Shown one piece after another: positions 36,301 through 48,499 of a DNA stretch of 64,000 nt; within the stretch, counting starts at the first letter, position 1, and each line of letters opens with the position of its first letter. The stretch spans positions 6,692,001 through 6,756,000 of the forward strand of contig CM067530.1 in assembly GCA_034509925.1 (NCBI GenBank), written 5' to 3'. Both the position numbers and the translations under genes were made by a program. Below the pieces are notes generated by a model. The model saw only the letters and a program-made list of their open reading frames with translations, was not told where the DNA came from and ran no database searches. The stretch is from Hirudinaria manillensis (lineage: Eukaryota > Annelida > Clitellata > Hirudinida > Hirudinidae).

Positions 36301-37549
36301 TAAATATTTCTAAAATACATAGACAATCAAATCCATCAAATACGTGCTCGTAACAAACGCAAGAAACAAGTGACCAACACCAACTCAAATTCCAACTCCA
36401 ACTGTCAATAATGACTTCTTGCTTTTCTCTTCGTCCTAAAATCGTCGCAAATTTGTGACTGCATCGATTGGAAATGATTGGTTGTCCATGGAAATGCATT
36501 TGAAAGGCACTTAATTTAAACAACTCCACTTTGTCGGACCAAATAAGGCCTTCAACGATCTTGTTGTTTACGTTGAAATTGTTGCATTGAAATTGTTGCA
36601 TTGAAATTGTTGCCTAAATATTCCTTCGTGGGAGGTCGTACTTAGGAGGTCTGTTTTAACTGAGGCTTGAGTTGATATTAGGAGGCATTTCACTATTACC
36701 TGTTTCTCTTTTATCATTAATTTCTTCCTGTCTTCATTTGTTGCGTCGCAATTAGACGTACCGCAGTTTTTAAATTGAATTAATATCAAATTAATGAATA
36801 ATACTGCATTAAATGCATGAAATTACGTCAGCATCTGTTGAATAATAACATTGACTTTCTAAGCATCAAATGAGGCAATCTCCAACTGCAAGATTCAGTG
36901 ATAAAAGCGAGTCATTAAACGCTCTTATTGGTTCTCATTCTTTTTCACGAGACCTTTCCATGTCTTATTTGTCTTACACAGACGCTTTGTTTGTATTGTT
37001 GGTTTGTATGTATGTATGTGTTATTGTACGCATGTTTGTATATTTGTTCGTATGCGTGTTTGTACGTGTGCTTGTATACCCATCGAGGACACGGTGGCAA
37101 GGATGTATGCCCCTCTGACATTAAGTCCAGATCAAGAGGATTGAAGAGAATGACATCGAGATGAAGATAACCGCTGTTGATGCCGGTTATGTTGAAAAAT
37201 AATTTTTATTCCGACCATTTCGACCAGTCGATAAACGTAGGAATGGCCGGGAATATTCAAAATAAATGCAATAAATTGGTATCAACGAACAAAGACAAAT
37301 ATTTATAAAACGTTTTCCTAAAATTCCGAACAAATACGAAGAAATAACATTAAAAATAAAAGAAATTAAACACGAAATGTTCTGTTAATATTTGATTTCG
37401 AGACGTGGAATAAAATCTCATTCGAAGCAGCGAGCTTTAAAGGCGGAACATTGCTTTGGCACCACTGCATATTAATGAGATGTTGATTTTAATACATTAA
37501 TATTAATGTTTTGATTGTTAATTTTATTGCTGATCAATATTGATTAACT

Positions 37550-37628
<79 letters not shown>

Positions 37629-38982
37629 GATTCTCCAGGTAACTGGACTGACAGTTGGACTTCAGGCTTTGGTTGCTTAATGAATATTCAAAAATTAAAG
37701 AAGTTAATATTTACATATTAATCTATAATATTATTAGTAATATTAGATAATATTAATCTAAATAATTATATTATAACCACATTGCAATACTACAATTATT
37801 TATTTTTTGATGTATTTATAAATTTATTATGTAATAATTAGGTTATAATTAACCATAATGTATCAAATCCAAACCCGAAGAGCTTTCGTGTAAAAGTGAA
37901 ATTAATCTCAATTTACTTTCATTTGCAGATAAAAATCCAGGAAATGGTAGCCTAAGTCTCCCCCAGTGTTGATGTGGTCGTTAAAAATTCATGGCGAACA
38001 CGACAAGGAATTTCACAGAACCAGGAATGAAAGATTATTGATTAGAAACGAAGATAAATTCGTTTTTATTTATTTATTCATTTATTTTTTAGAAACAATG
38101 TTTCGAATCAACGCCATTTTTTATTCACGGAATTTGAAATTAATTAATTTAAAGTTTAAATAATTTTTAATGACAATATTTTTCCGAATAAGTTAATTTA
38201 TATTAATCAAGTTAATAATAATAGTTAAAAAGTTATTAAGTTAATTTTAATTAATTTATTCAGTTCGGAGGATAATTTAAATCTGTGCAGATTGCACATT
38301 CGACCACCTGGCCTCAGGGAATCTGCCTCTTCGTTGTCATGGCAACGAATAAAACACTTTTTTTTTCCTATTTTGGAGCCATGCAAAGATTTCCGGAGAA
38401 CATGTTTGAAAATGCGCCGCCATTTTAAATGTTTAACTTGTTAATTTAACAATTTACGATGTTTAATTGTTAATTTATAATTTACAGTACAATCAATGTT
38501 ACAAGGTTACAAGATTGTCCACTTACGATGATTGTTATTGAATGCGATCTACAATTGTAACGTGTAATTTGTAAATTACGACGTGTACACTGTAAATTAC
38601 GAGGTGCAAATTGTAAATTGCTGGACGTGAACCAATGAAAGGCCGATTGACATCTGGACTGAATAATTGCCTACGACAGGAGCGGAGGAAGCATTCGTTA
38701 TCGGAAATGAAAGTGGAAGACGCCAATGGATCCGTGAAATATTCGGGGACGTCAAAAAGGATTTTATGAATGAGAATTGAACGCCTCTTGCCGTTCCTAG
38801 TCGAGATTAAGTCATGTTTTATGTTAAATTTATTTTTAAAAATTACTTTTAATTCTGTCGAATATCGAATTATTAATTCTGAATATCAATAAGCAGTGAG
38901 AGCTGCTTTTAACTTTTGAGAAAACAAAAAACAAAACAAACTCAGCATAGAAACATTTTCAATGGGAAGTTTATCAACTCAC
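33351..38982. other. Intergenic AT-rich DNA, no gene recognised
   Basis: Contains a TTTTTATTTTT run at 33378-33421, a GC-richer patch at about 35190-35650 with overlapping frames on both strands (unassigned), CAACAACAA then GACGACGAC at 36028-36077, a TGTATGTATG-type run near 37006-37080, and (AAT)n at 37549-37626. No protein family is recognised. Confidence 0.4.
37549..37626. repeat. (AAT)26 microsatellite
   Basis: An uninterrupted run of AAT between AT-rich flanks. Confidence 0.9.
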
Positions 38983-39065
38983 CCGAGTCCCAAGAATCCT
39001 TTGATGTTGTTGACGACTGGAAAGACTTTCTGTTCGATGATGTCGTTAAGAACCTGATTCTGCAT
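38983..39065 (-). CDS. Candidate first coding exon of an unknown minus-strand gene
   Basis: On the minus strand an ATG at 39065 opens 27 codons (MQNQVLNDIIEQ, then KVFPVVNNIKGFLGL plus two bases) ending exactly at a consensus GTGAGT donor (38982 downward). A CATAAAAG TATA-like sequence lies about 20 bp upstream of the ATG on that strand. The peptide is amphipathic and not from a family I recognise, and no partner exon was found. It sits between the bestrophin 3' end and the region where the missing Syt7 5' exons should be, so it could belong to an alternative Syt7 start or to a separate small gene. A chance open frame is the main alternative. Confidence 0.3.
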
Positions 39066-40059
39066 CGTGTTTGTCAGCTTTTATGCTTTTAATTCCAGGC
39101 ATTCCAGGACTCCAGGAAAGTGAAGCTCCTTATAAACCGTTGGTTGGATGCATTCCAATGTGCACCTTCCAAATGCAAGACATCATCGGTTACAAATCGA
39201 TACTAACTCATGTCTTGTTTCAAACTATTTCGAATGAAAACGTGTAAATAGAATTCATGCAATTGATGAATTCATTGAATTATTTTTGTAATTGTTTTTG
39301 GCTCTTTTTGAATTACGACGAAAGGCATGAAAAGCGTCCGCGCGTTGCAGGCAGGCATTTTGAACGTGGCAGTAACTTCAAATAAGAAGGAAATGAAATC
39401 TCTGCAAATGTTGGAATGTAATTCGATTAAATGGAAACATCGATGGAACCCCAGCTGCTGATGACTTCCTCCACGGAAAGGATGTTTTACTGGCGGTTTA
39501 CAACCACACGATTCTTCAACTGCTTTCAAAGGAGCCCAGAAATTTGAAAACAAACTTCAAGCTTTAAGAATCCAGCTTTAAATTCACGTTTTTATGGACT
39601 TTCATTTCGATCATTTTCGGGAGAATTCTGAACAACATTTGTTGAGATAAAATGTTTATATGTCCAAAAACCGTTAAAAATATCTAAATTAATTAATAAA
39701 TAAATAAATGAATGAATGAATATTTATGAACTTCCTTCCGTGTTTTGTAAACACGATTGTAATTGATTGCCTAAAAATATGAAATTGATGCGTCGCAGTG
39801 GAAGCATTTGGAAGTCATCTTCCTTTGATGAATGAAGAGTTTAAAGAAGATCTTTATTTATGTCCTCAAATTTTTGAATGAATGTCGTAATTTAAACAAA
39901 ATAAAGAAATCCAATTTATGTTTTATAAGTGCACGAGTTTTTATATTTTTCCTCGTGCGCTTCGATTTTCTCCAGGCAAGTGCTGAATTTCCCAAGAATT
40001 ATTTGTAAAAATAGCATCTGGAATTATTTGGATGACATCGGCAATAGAAATTAATGACA

Positions 40060-41053
40060 TCAGTTTGTCGTAAGATGAAGGAATGATTCCGGCTTTTCAG
40101 GGGATGTTGTGCTTTCGTTCCTCTGGATCTGTTCGTCGCTTTCCATGACCGGTTCCAGGATTGTTTTGACTGCTTCCAATCTATTTTTAACCTCCTGGTT
40201 TTCCACTTTTGTTCCCTCGGCTTTCGATTCGTCAACGACTTCCTGTCGAGAAATAAGTCTTGGAGTCTTGTCTCGTTACAATTGAGGAATTATTATTGAT
40301 TGAGGATGGATGGCGATTGATGGTTGGTGATTGACGATTGATGGTTGGTGATTGACGATTGATGTTTGATTGACAATATGTTTGGAAACTCACGTTACAC
40401 GAATCCTGTCGAAAAGGAGTCACTTTACCGTCTGTATCTGAACTGTCGAAGCTGTCTGAAATACGAAACATTTGACTGATCGACCATGCATTTCTGGATG
40501 TAAATTAATGATTAATGATATTTGCAATAATATTATAATAATAATAATAAGATACTGATATTTTCAGTTTGTGGATGGAATTAATCCAAATTAAGAGTTT
40601 TTGTTTAACAAAATGTGAATCGATATTATCTTTAATAATCAAAACGTTAAGAAATCTTAAAATCTTCGAACCGATGGATAGAAACTGATTTGAAAACGAA
40701 CTAAAATCGAATTGGAATTGCATTGAGATTGCATACGTGCCTCTGGCTGTCCACTTGGACCTGTTCCTATCGCCATCAACGGCCACCTTGAACGAAGCAC
40801 TTCCTTCTGTTGACAGCGAATATTGCCTCCGTGGCTTCGGTTTTTGTCTCCAAATCACAGATTCGTTTTCAAAGGCAGAATTTGTCGCTCCATCCTCATT
40901 CAAAGTCGATTTCGAGGTTATTCGTGCCATGTTTTTCATGCTAAGTTCAAAAACAAGGCTGTCGTGGTTATACTTGCCATTGCTCTTTCATCTAAATCAG
41001 CATCTCTTATCGCTACTTTATGTTTTTACTTAAAATGAAATTATTATTATTAT

Positions 41054-41092
<39 letters not shown>

Positions 41093-41963
41093 TGTTATTC
41101 GAATTCATTTGTGAACTCGTGAAGAGAATTTAAGAATAAAACTAATTGTATTGTTCGAAAACTTTCTAGTAATCACAGACATTAAATTATTGCTCATACA
41201 TTATAAATATTATTATATTATTTTGTGATAATAACTTAATAATAATTAATAGTTTAAGAATATAAATTTTCTTTCATTTAGCATTATTAACAGCATGATA
41301 ATTAATTTTGCAATCGTTGATTAATTCAATTAAATCAATTAAAATTATTAATATAATATTAAATAAATCATCATCGCTTCTTTGTAATTCATGAAATCAT
41401 GAATAATTTTAGTCATTTAAGAGTTTAAATGTAAAAATTTGAGGTTAGTGAAGCGTAAAATCGTTGATTCCATGAACAACGTTCAGGTTTGTATACGTTG
41501 AGAGGCTGTCAGGTGTCAGAAAGAAACAATGAAGACATCCATATTCCTCCTAATCCAGCCTCAATTCTTAACTGACGAGCAGTTTTTCATGATTTAAGAG
41601 CCTAAATGCGGAAATTCATTAATAATCGAAGAAAAATATACTCGAGGTTCATGGCGGATCCGAGGAAAGATTGTCTTCGAAATGGTTCACTGGCCTCGGT
41701 GTAAGGAATGTCAAACTGGATGTCATCCCAGTACTGGTCTCTGATCAGTTCTGGATGTTCATTGTGCATTTCATCAACGATGAGGTACGAAACCTTAATA
41801 ATTATTATAATTATAATTATCATATAATAAATATTACAATATTAATAATAGAACATTTGAATGATATCTATTCTAAATATTATACTCTTACATACCAATA
41901 CATCAAATAATAATAATATTATTGTTATTAATAACAACAATAATAATAATGATAATTATAATC

Positions 41964-41995
<32 letters not shown>

Positions 41996-44120
41996 CATCG
42001 CCATCATCATAACGCAGCACAAAATCAATAGCGATGTTCGTAGGTTTTATGAAGAGAAAGAAAAATGTGAATCCACAAATCAAAGGAAAATGGGAATCCA
42101 CGTTGATGAATTTGTTGGGAACACGTCCACCTATTGCGACCTATTGCGCATGAAATCATGCAATTCTCGCAAAGAAATGATCCCAAAACGCCAAATGCGG
42201 AACGAATTATTCGACCTCATCGCTGACGAGTTGAGGTAATATTAGTAGTGTTATTATCGCTATTATTATTATCATTGATATTATAATTATTATTATTATT
42301 ATTGTTACTGTTACTATTACTATAATTGCTTTTGTTGTTCTTTTGTTGATGTCGATAAGCTTACTTATAAATGAAAATTGAGTCTCAAAAAATAAATAAA
42401 TATTGCTTCAAAGAATGTTTTCAAGCCTCTTCAAAAGCAACTTCAAGACCAAGAAGGAGAACCTAATTATAACATCCAACCATACTAAAGTATAACTTTT
42501 CAACATATAACTATCCAAATGTACGACATCATATTTCCATTTGCATATGTAAATGTAATTGCATAAATTATGTTTATTATTTAATTAACATAATTAATAA
42601 ATAGAACGCCACGGACCTGGAGGTTCCTGTCTATGATAACATTGAGATCGATATCCTCGTCATCCTCCCCGAACGGGTTGAGTAGACACTCGGCCACCTG
42701 TCGAACGAAGGAAGAAATCGTGAACAACTTGCCATTGAATTGATGGCCGAAATTTCCGACCTTCAAGTATCCCATGTAGAAAACGTATTGGAGATAAGCA
42801 AACAGGGGAAAGTATAATCCGGGATCATCCGGATCGTTGGCGATGCTTTGACTTCCGATGATGCAAAATAAGGTGAACGTGTAGACTGCCACTGTCACAA
42901 CCTTTCGTGTCAAACTGCAAATTCAGCAAAAGTTTCGACGAGAAACATCAACGAACTTGCCTGAGTGTAAACAAGAGGTATTGGTATCCAATCATAGAAG
43001 AACAAAGATCCTAACATCCCTCGGAAATTATTCACTTCCTGAAATATAATTTATGACAGAATATAGTAATTTCATTCCTGTCCTATATCGAGAGAAGCGA
43101 TATTTAAATTATTTTTTAGACAAAGATTTAAATTATTTTACGAAAACCATGCCACAAAAAGTGCCAACAAAGTTGCCAAACATCGTTGAGGGTCTTAACG
43201 GCAAAATCGTCCTTAATTCTTCCCTCGGAACGTGCCCTTTCTATGAGGCTCGTACACCAAGCGAGGGGTACAAAATATTTATTATGCGGTGTTTTAATCT
43301 TCTCAATAATACTTTCCTCCGACTTCAGTAACAGACCTAAAATAAGACTTTTATTTATTTATTAAAAAAATTATTAAAAGACGAAGTCATGAAACTCGAC
43401 GGGGAAAGTCAAACCCGCGTGTGTCATGTGCTCGAATTTCGGGAATCGCTTCTTGACGGTTGGACTGATGGAGGAGAGAGTGATGGTGCTGGAGAGGCAC
43501 ATGTACCTCATCATCGTCCTCCTCATCAATCTTCCTCTCTCGTCCTGTCCTCGAACGTTGGCAGTGACGAACATGGCCATTCGATCGGGCCAAGGAATCT
43601 TGTTTATTTGGTTCCACCATCGAGTTACGATGATATTGATGTAAAAACCGAGAATAAATATTATCTGGTAATTAATTGGGAATTAAATTGAGTTAATAAT
43701 ACTTTCGGTCGCCATAACATCCAAGTTCTTTTACCAACCATGGAATGATAGGTCTTCGATCGAAAATGTTTGACAACAGCTTCAAAAACCCTGTAGATTT
43801 GAAACAAAAGATGATAAAATCTCCTCTAAATTCCAAGTTTCAGGCGATAAACAAACTTTTTCTGCTGCGAACTGAGAGCGAAATAATAAAGGAGAGTGAG
43901 GGAATAATACAAAATGAAGAACACCAAGCTGTCTTTCCATAGTAATTTATAAATACTTCCTCGCCATCTGCAAGTATTACAATTCAATTATTCATTCCAA
44001 AGAAGAGAAACAAAACGCCTGACAATGAAAATAAAAAAATAAAAACACTCACCTGAAGAGTAATTTGAGAAGGCAAAGGATACTCGAGGAAGCAACTTCG
44101 GCAGTGTAAGTGATGGTCAT
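40060..44120 (-). CDS. best: Bestrophin calcium-activated chloride channel
   Basis: Bestrophins are pentameric Ca2+-gated chloride channels. Twelve phase-compatible minus exons: 44120-44053, 43967-43857, 43790-43739, 43664-43415, 43336-43182, 43038-42961, 42901-42761, 42697-42617, 41793-41642, 40958-40672, 40455-40394, 40242-40060 (TGA), about 539 residues. Start MTITYTAEVASSS is the family's usual N-terminus. Others: RWRGSIYKLLWKDSL, FILGFY with neck phenylalanines F80 and F84, TRWWNQINKIPWPDRM, RGQDERGRLMRRTMMRY, YDWIPIPLVYTQVVTVAVYTF, the Ca-clasp NPFGEDDEDID (292-302), DRNLQVSYLIVDEMH, FRRQSFLGSAMNL. The C-terminal 180 residues are Ser/Asn-rich and unlike other families. Exon 10's end is the least certain; a GTATGC donor at 40736 would break phase. 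Intron 6 has a GC donor. Exon 3 departs from the family (see findings). Confidence 0.9.
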
Positions 44121-44128
44121 GTTGATGG

Positions 44129-44633
44129 AAGTATTACTCAACTCCGGCTTGGATCCTGGCTTTTTTAAAGGGCCAAGCAGTTGGTTTAATGTCACTTACG
44201 AGAATAATCGATTCGCAATGCCGACTGAAATTTGAATTCATTTCAGGCCCTCACTTCATCGATGGTGAAGTGTTTCGTGACACATCGATGTGGTACAAGT
44301 ACTGGTAGTACAGGGATTCAATGGAAATGCTGAAGAAATAATTTGACAGATTTCAAGAAGAGATTTTTTATTTATCCTTTCGTGATGATTGAACGAAGAT
44401 CCAAAGAAGGAAAAGAAGAAGAAGAAGAAGAAGAGTTTTGTAATCATTTCATTCGATGAAGCAACGCGAGGCGGTAGTCTTTAATTGTCGCTGTCGGCCT
44501 AAATTTCCTTTGTCTCATTAGGCCGTCAACGCGTCTGTTTATTTAGTGTCCAAGTATTACGTTGCTTTGTGTTCTGTAGCCCTACATAACATCACATTGC
44601 ATGTAATGTAATCATTACATTTCTGTAGCTTGT
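44129..44633. other. Bestrophin upstream DNA
   Basis: No gene. It includes a short GAAGAAGAAG run at 44410-44435. The bestrophin promoter should lie here, but no clear TATA box is seen. Confidence 0.4.
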
Positions 44634-44782
44634 ATTATATTATATTATATTATATTATATTATATTATATTATATTATATTATATTATATTATATTATAT
44701 TATATTATATTATATTATATTATATTATATTATATTATATTATATTATATTATATTATATTATATTATATTATATTATACTA
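44634..44782. repeat. (TATAT)n pentanucleotide array
   Basis: About 29 units of the 5-bp repeat TATAT (ATATT in other registers). Five-bp periodicity makes Tyr/Ile/Leu open frames in several phases, which are not genes. Confidence 0.95.
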
Positions 44783-46276
44783 CATTGCTTTACATTACAA
44801 TACAAAGGATTACAAGATCGAAGCCATTCACGCCCAGGGAATGCTGGCCTTCTTTCTCTTCAAGTCGATGGCTGGAATTGGGGTGAAATTATAAGTCGAG
44901 GGTCGTGTCAGGGGTCAACCTTGGGCCATGATGTAATGTTTTGTTTGGAAAATTCGAAAAATTAAGTTATATTCATTTTCTTTTTCACTGGCGGATGTTA
45001 AAAATTTTAATATATTAATACGTTAATAAGGTGGTGATGCTGTTGTATCGGGTTCATTAAGGCGACAAACAACAACAACGATGACGACGACGACGACAGC
45101 AATAACAACAAACGATAACAACAACAATCCATCTTTCTTATTTTCCAGCTTGTGATGAATGTTGTTGATGAAAGTAAATTAATGTTTAGGACATATAATA
45201 TATAATATATATAATATATTTATAAACATATATAATATATTTATAAACATATATAATACATTTATAGGATATATAAATAAAAGTAATGAAAGTAAATTAA
45301 TATTTCATTCGATTTCAAATTGTTCAAATTTCAAATTTTTTAACTTTTGTTTTGTTTCCTAATTTTTTGAGAATAAATTTCTGATCAAAGAATTGCTAAG
45401 AATTAGAATTTTGGTTTCATTGATTGATTGATTAATTATTCATTTAAATTACTTGAAATAAATTCAGAATTCAATTGAAATCATTGAAATTATTCTCAAC
45501 CCAACCCTAAATGGACAATCAGAAGCACCATCCATCATCATCTTTGACAGCTTTTAGTCTGATGAGACCATTTTTATGGGACTTTTTTTTCTAGGATTAT
45601 CAAGCTTTATTGTCGAGACAAAAAGTTTATTTTTTATTTTTTAAAATCAGATCTTTGAAGGAAATCAGTGGTCATTACGTTCGTTCAAACGTGCTTTGCG
45701 AGGCGACATTTTTTTTGAGATTTTCTTTTGGAAATAAAAATAAATTAATTTAAAAAGTAGATGATTTATTATACATCATGGAAGATTAACAGGCTAAAAT
45801 ATGCGTCCTCCATCATGATGATCTTAAATATATATATAGTTATATATAATAATAAGTAATAATAATAATAAGTCATTTATATAGAGCTACATAATAAATA
45901 ATATAATATATATTATAATAATCCTAATAGATAGTATTAATACTATATTATATATTAAACTAATAATATAAACGTCATAAAATGAAAAAGATACAAAAAT
46001 ATATTCCATTTAAAAGAACATCCAAATCGCATAAACCCTACTTGAATAATGAATGCACTCGTAAATGATTTTAAATTTCATCCACGTGACAAGGGTTGAA
46101 GGGAATGGGTGGAGCCAATTTTAAGTGGGTGGAATCGGCGACGACCTTTGACCTTTGATCTTTTGCTCCTCACCACGATTTAATCACTTGGCAATCCAGA
46201 TGACCACCTTGACGTCATCGTGCACCCGTTGACGTTCAGTGGAATTGTTCTCTTCTTCTTCTTCTTCTTCTTCTTC

Positions 46277-46326
<50 letters not shown>

Positions 46327-48495
46327 GTTATTATTATTATTATTATTTAAAACTTTCAAACAGTTTCAATTTTTTATGTTTTCAGAAATTCCATCCATTC
46401 TTTCTTTCGTTTTGCTGAAAATTCGTGATCCGGAAGCATTTTTGTTGTTTTGTTGTTCGTTTTAGAAATTCGATATTTGTCATAAGTTTCTTTTTTTTTT
46501 TTAAAGTCAAGATTTTATTGCCTGCCGTTTTTATTTCCATTATTCATCATGAAAACAACATTATTATCATCGTTGTTACTGTTATTATATATTGTTATTA
46601 TATATTTTTTTGTATTATTATTATTATTGTTGTTGTTGTTGTTGTTATTATTATTATTATATATTGTTATTATCAAGTACAAACCAATTATCAAACGCAG
46701 ATTAAAATGACCTTTATTTTAAAGTTCAGCTGAATCCTATTAAAACAAAATAGCTTTAACTGCACTTTGCATAATAATAATAATAATAACAATAGCACAC
46801 GCACTTAGAATCACATACCAGAAATACTGCTTTGCACTAACGACTCTTTTGGTCACTTGTAAAATAAAAACATTATTTAAGTTTTTTGTGAATATTAAAA
46901 AAAAAACATCAGAATTTCTGCGCATCACGTGACCATTCGTTCCTATGTGAAGGTTCATGACCTTCTACGAGAAGTTCAAATGTCTTTTTGTCTTTCATTT
47001 TTTCATCTTTCATTTCCAAACTTCTGCCTCTTCACGTTCGTCTTCGTTGGGTTTCGAGTTGAAAAACTCATCCTAAGTGGACGATGATTAAGAAAAATAA
47101 TATTATTATAATATATTATTACAATAATTATATATTATATAATATATTATTATAAAATAATTAATAAATGAAATAGTAATAATGATAATGACAATCATTA
47201 TGAGCAACAATTTTGATTAAATAATTCATTTTAATAGATTAACTTTTACACGTTTCACGTTTACTTCGCACAAGGATTCCTAATGTTGAAATGGAATCAA
47301 TCTTCCTCCCTTGTCGATGTTTTTTTTAAAAAGTGGTTTTGAAATTAAAATTGAAATAAAAAAAATTAATATTTTCTATTTAACTTTAAAGTTGAATTTA
47401 AAATTAATGCAAAAAAAATCAATTATATCCAAGCCAAGGGACCCAAGTGAGCCAAATGGTTTCTGCATGGAAGCGATAATGACAGTCGTGTGTCTCGACC
47501 TACCCCGTCTGGAATAGGGTCACGGGGATGTACAAATGGCAGATCGATTAAGAAGTGCCTCCACATCCGGGCTTCGATGCATAATAATAGACTGGCTGAT
47601 TAACATTATTATTATCTTGTATTAATATATTATAAAAATAATATATTAATATATTTATATATTAATTATATATATCTTAATATTAATATATACTATCTTG
47701 TATTAATATATTTTTTGATGAATTTTGATTGATTAATTAATAATGAATAATTAAGCAATATTTTATGATAAAGTATTTGTAAATAATTGTTTATTAATAA
47801 ATTTATAATAATTATTATTTAGGATTAAAATTGTCAAATTATCAACAATTACAATGGAATATTAACAATTAGTTTATTTAACCATAAAATTGAACAAATA
47901 CAGAATGAGAGGACAATAAAATTATTCAAGCGACTTTTGTGTGCTTGTGTGCTTGTGTGTTCCACATTCAGGATGGGCTTGATAATGATCGGTGGTTGCT
48001 TGGATGGATGCCTCTATGTCTGTGATGTTCTTCCTTATGGACTTGTTTCTTTTTTCTCAGTAGGTCCTGAAGTCCATCAAATCCTTGCAATTGTTTAATT
48101 AATTTATTTATTTATATTAATTTTATCTGCTTAATAATTAATTATTTACGATTTCATTATAATATAATTTGGTTCAGTCAAGTGATTATGTAAATTTGGC
48201 GTTGGATTTCCTGAATTATTCAAAAGAGAATACACGATAATATTTTTAAGAATTTTCTAAAGTCTTACGAATTGGGTTTTCTTTTCCAATTTCTTCCAAT
48301 TTTTTCGGAATTAGGAATTATTATTATGTTATGTGATTATAATTATATTTATGTACAATTAAGACAATTATAATATCAAATATATTATAACAACATTAAG
48401 TAAACATATATATTATAATAATTAGGAATAACTTGTACTATAAACAAGCTATTGCGTAATATCTTTTTGACTTTTGACTGCGACACGTTAATAAA
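44783..48495. other. Gene-free DNA between bestrophin and its decayed copy
   Basis: Contains CAACAACAACGATGACGACG-like runs at 45070-45127, AT runs (45195-45270, 45830-45970, 47090-47170, 47590-47710), a compound (TTC)n(TTA)n at 46250-46346, and ATT/GTT runs at 46556-46675. No gene is recognised. Confidence 0.5.
46250..46346. repeat. Compound (TTC)n(TTA)n microsatellite
   Basis: About 9 TTC units followed by about 23 TTA units with one TTG. Same composition and order as the repeat at 28,706. Confidence 0.9.
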
Positions 48496-48499
48496 AACT

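Noticed and set aside
43735-43738. GTAAAA donor at 43734 for bestrophin exon 3
   Set aside because: It needs a different frame that does not fit exon 2's donor phase; the GTTGGT donor at 43738 gives exact family length. The frame issue is still reported as a finding.
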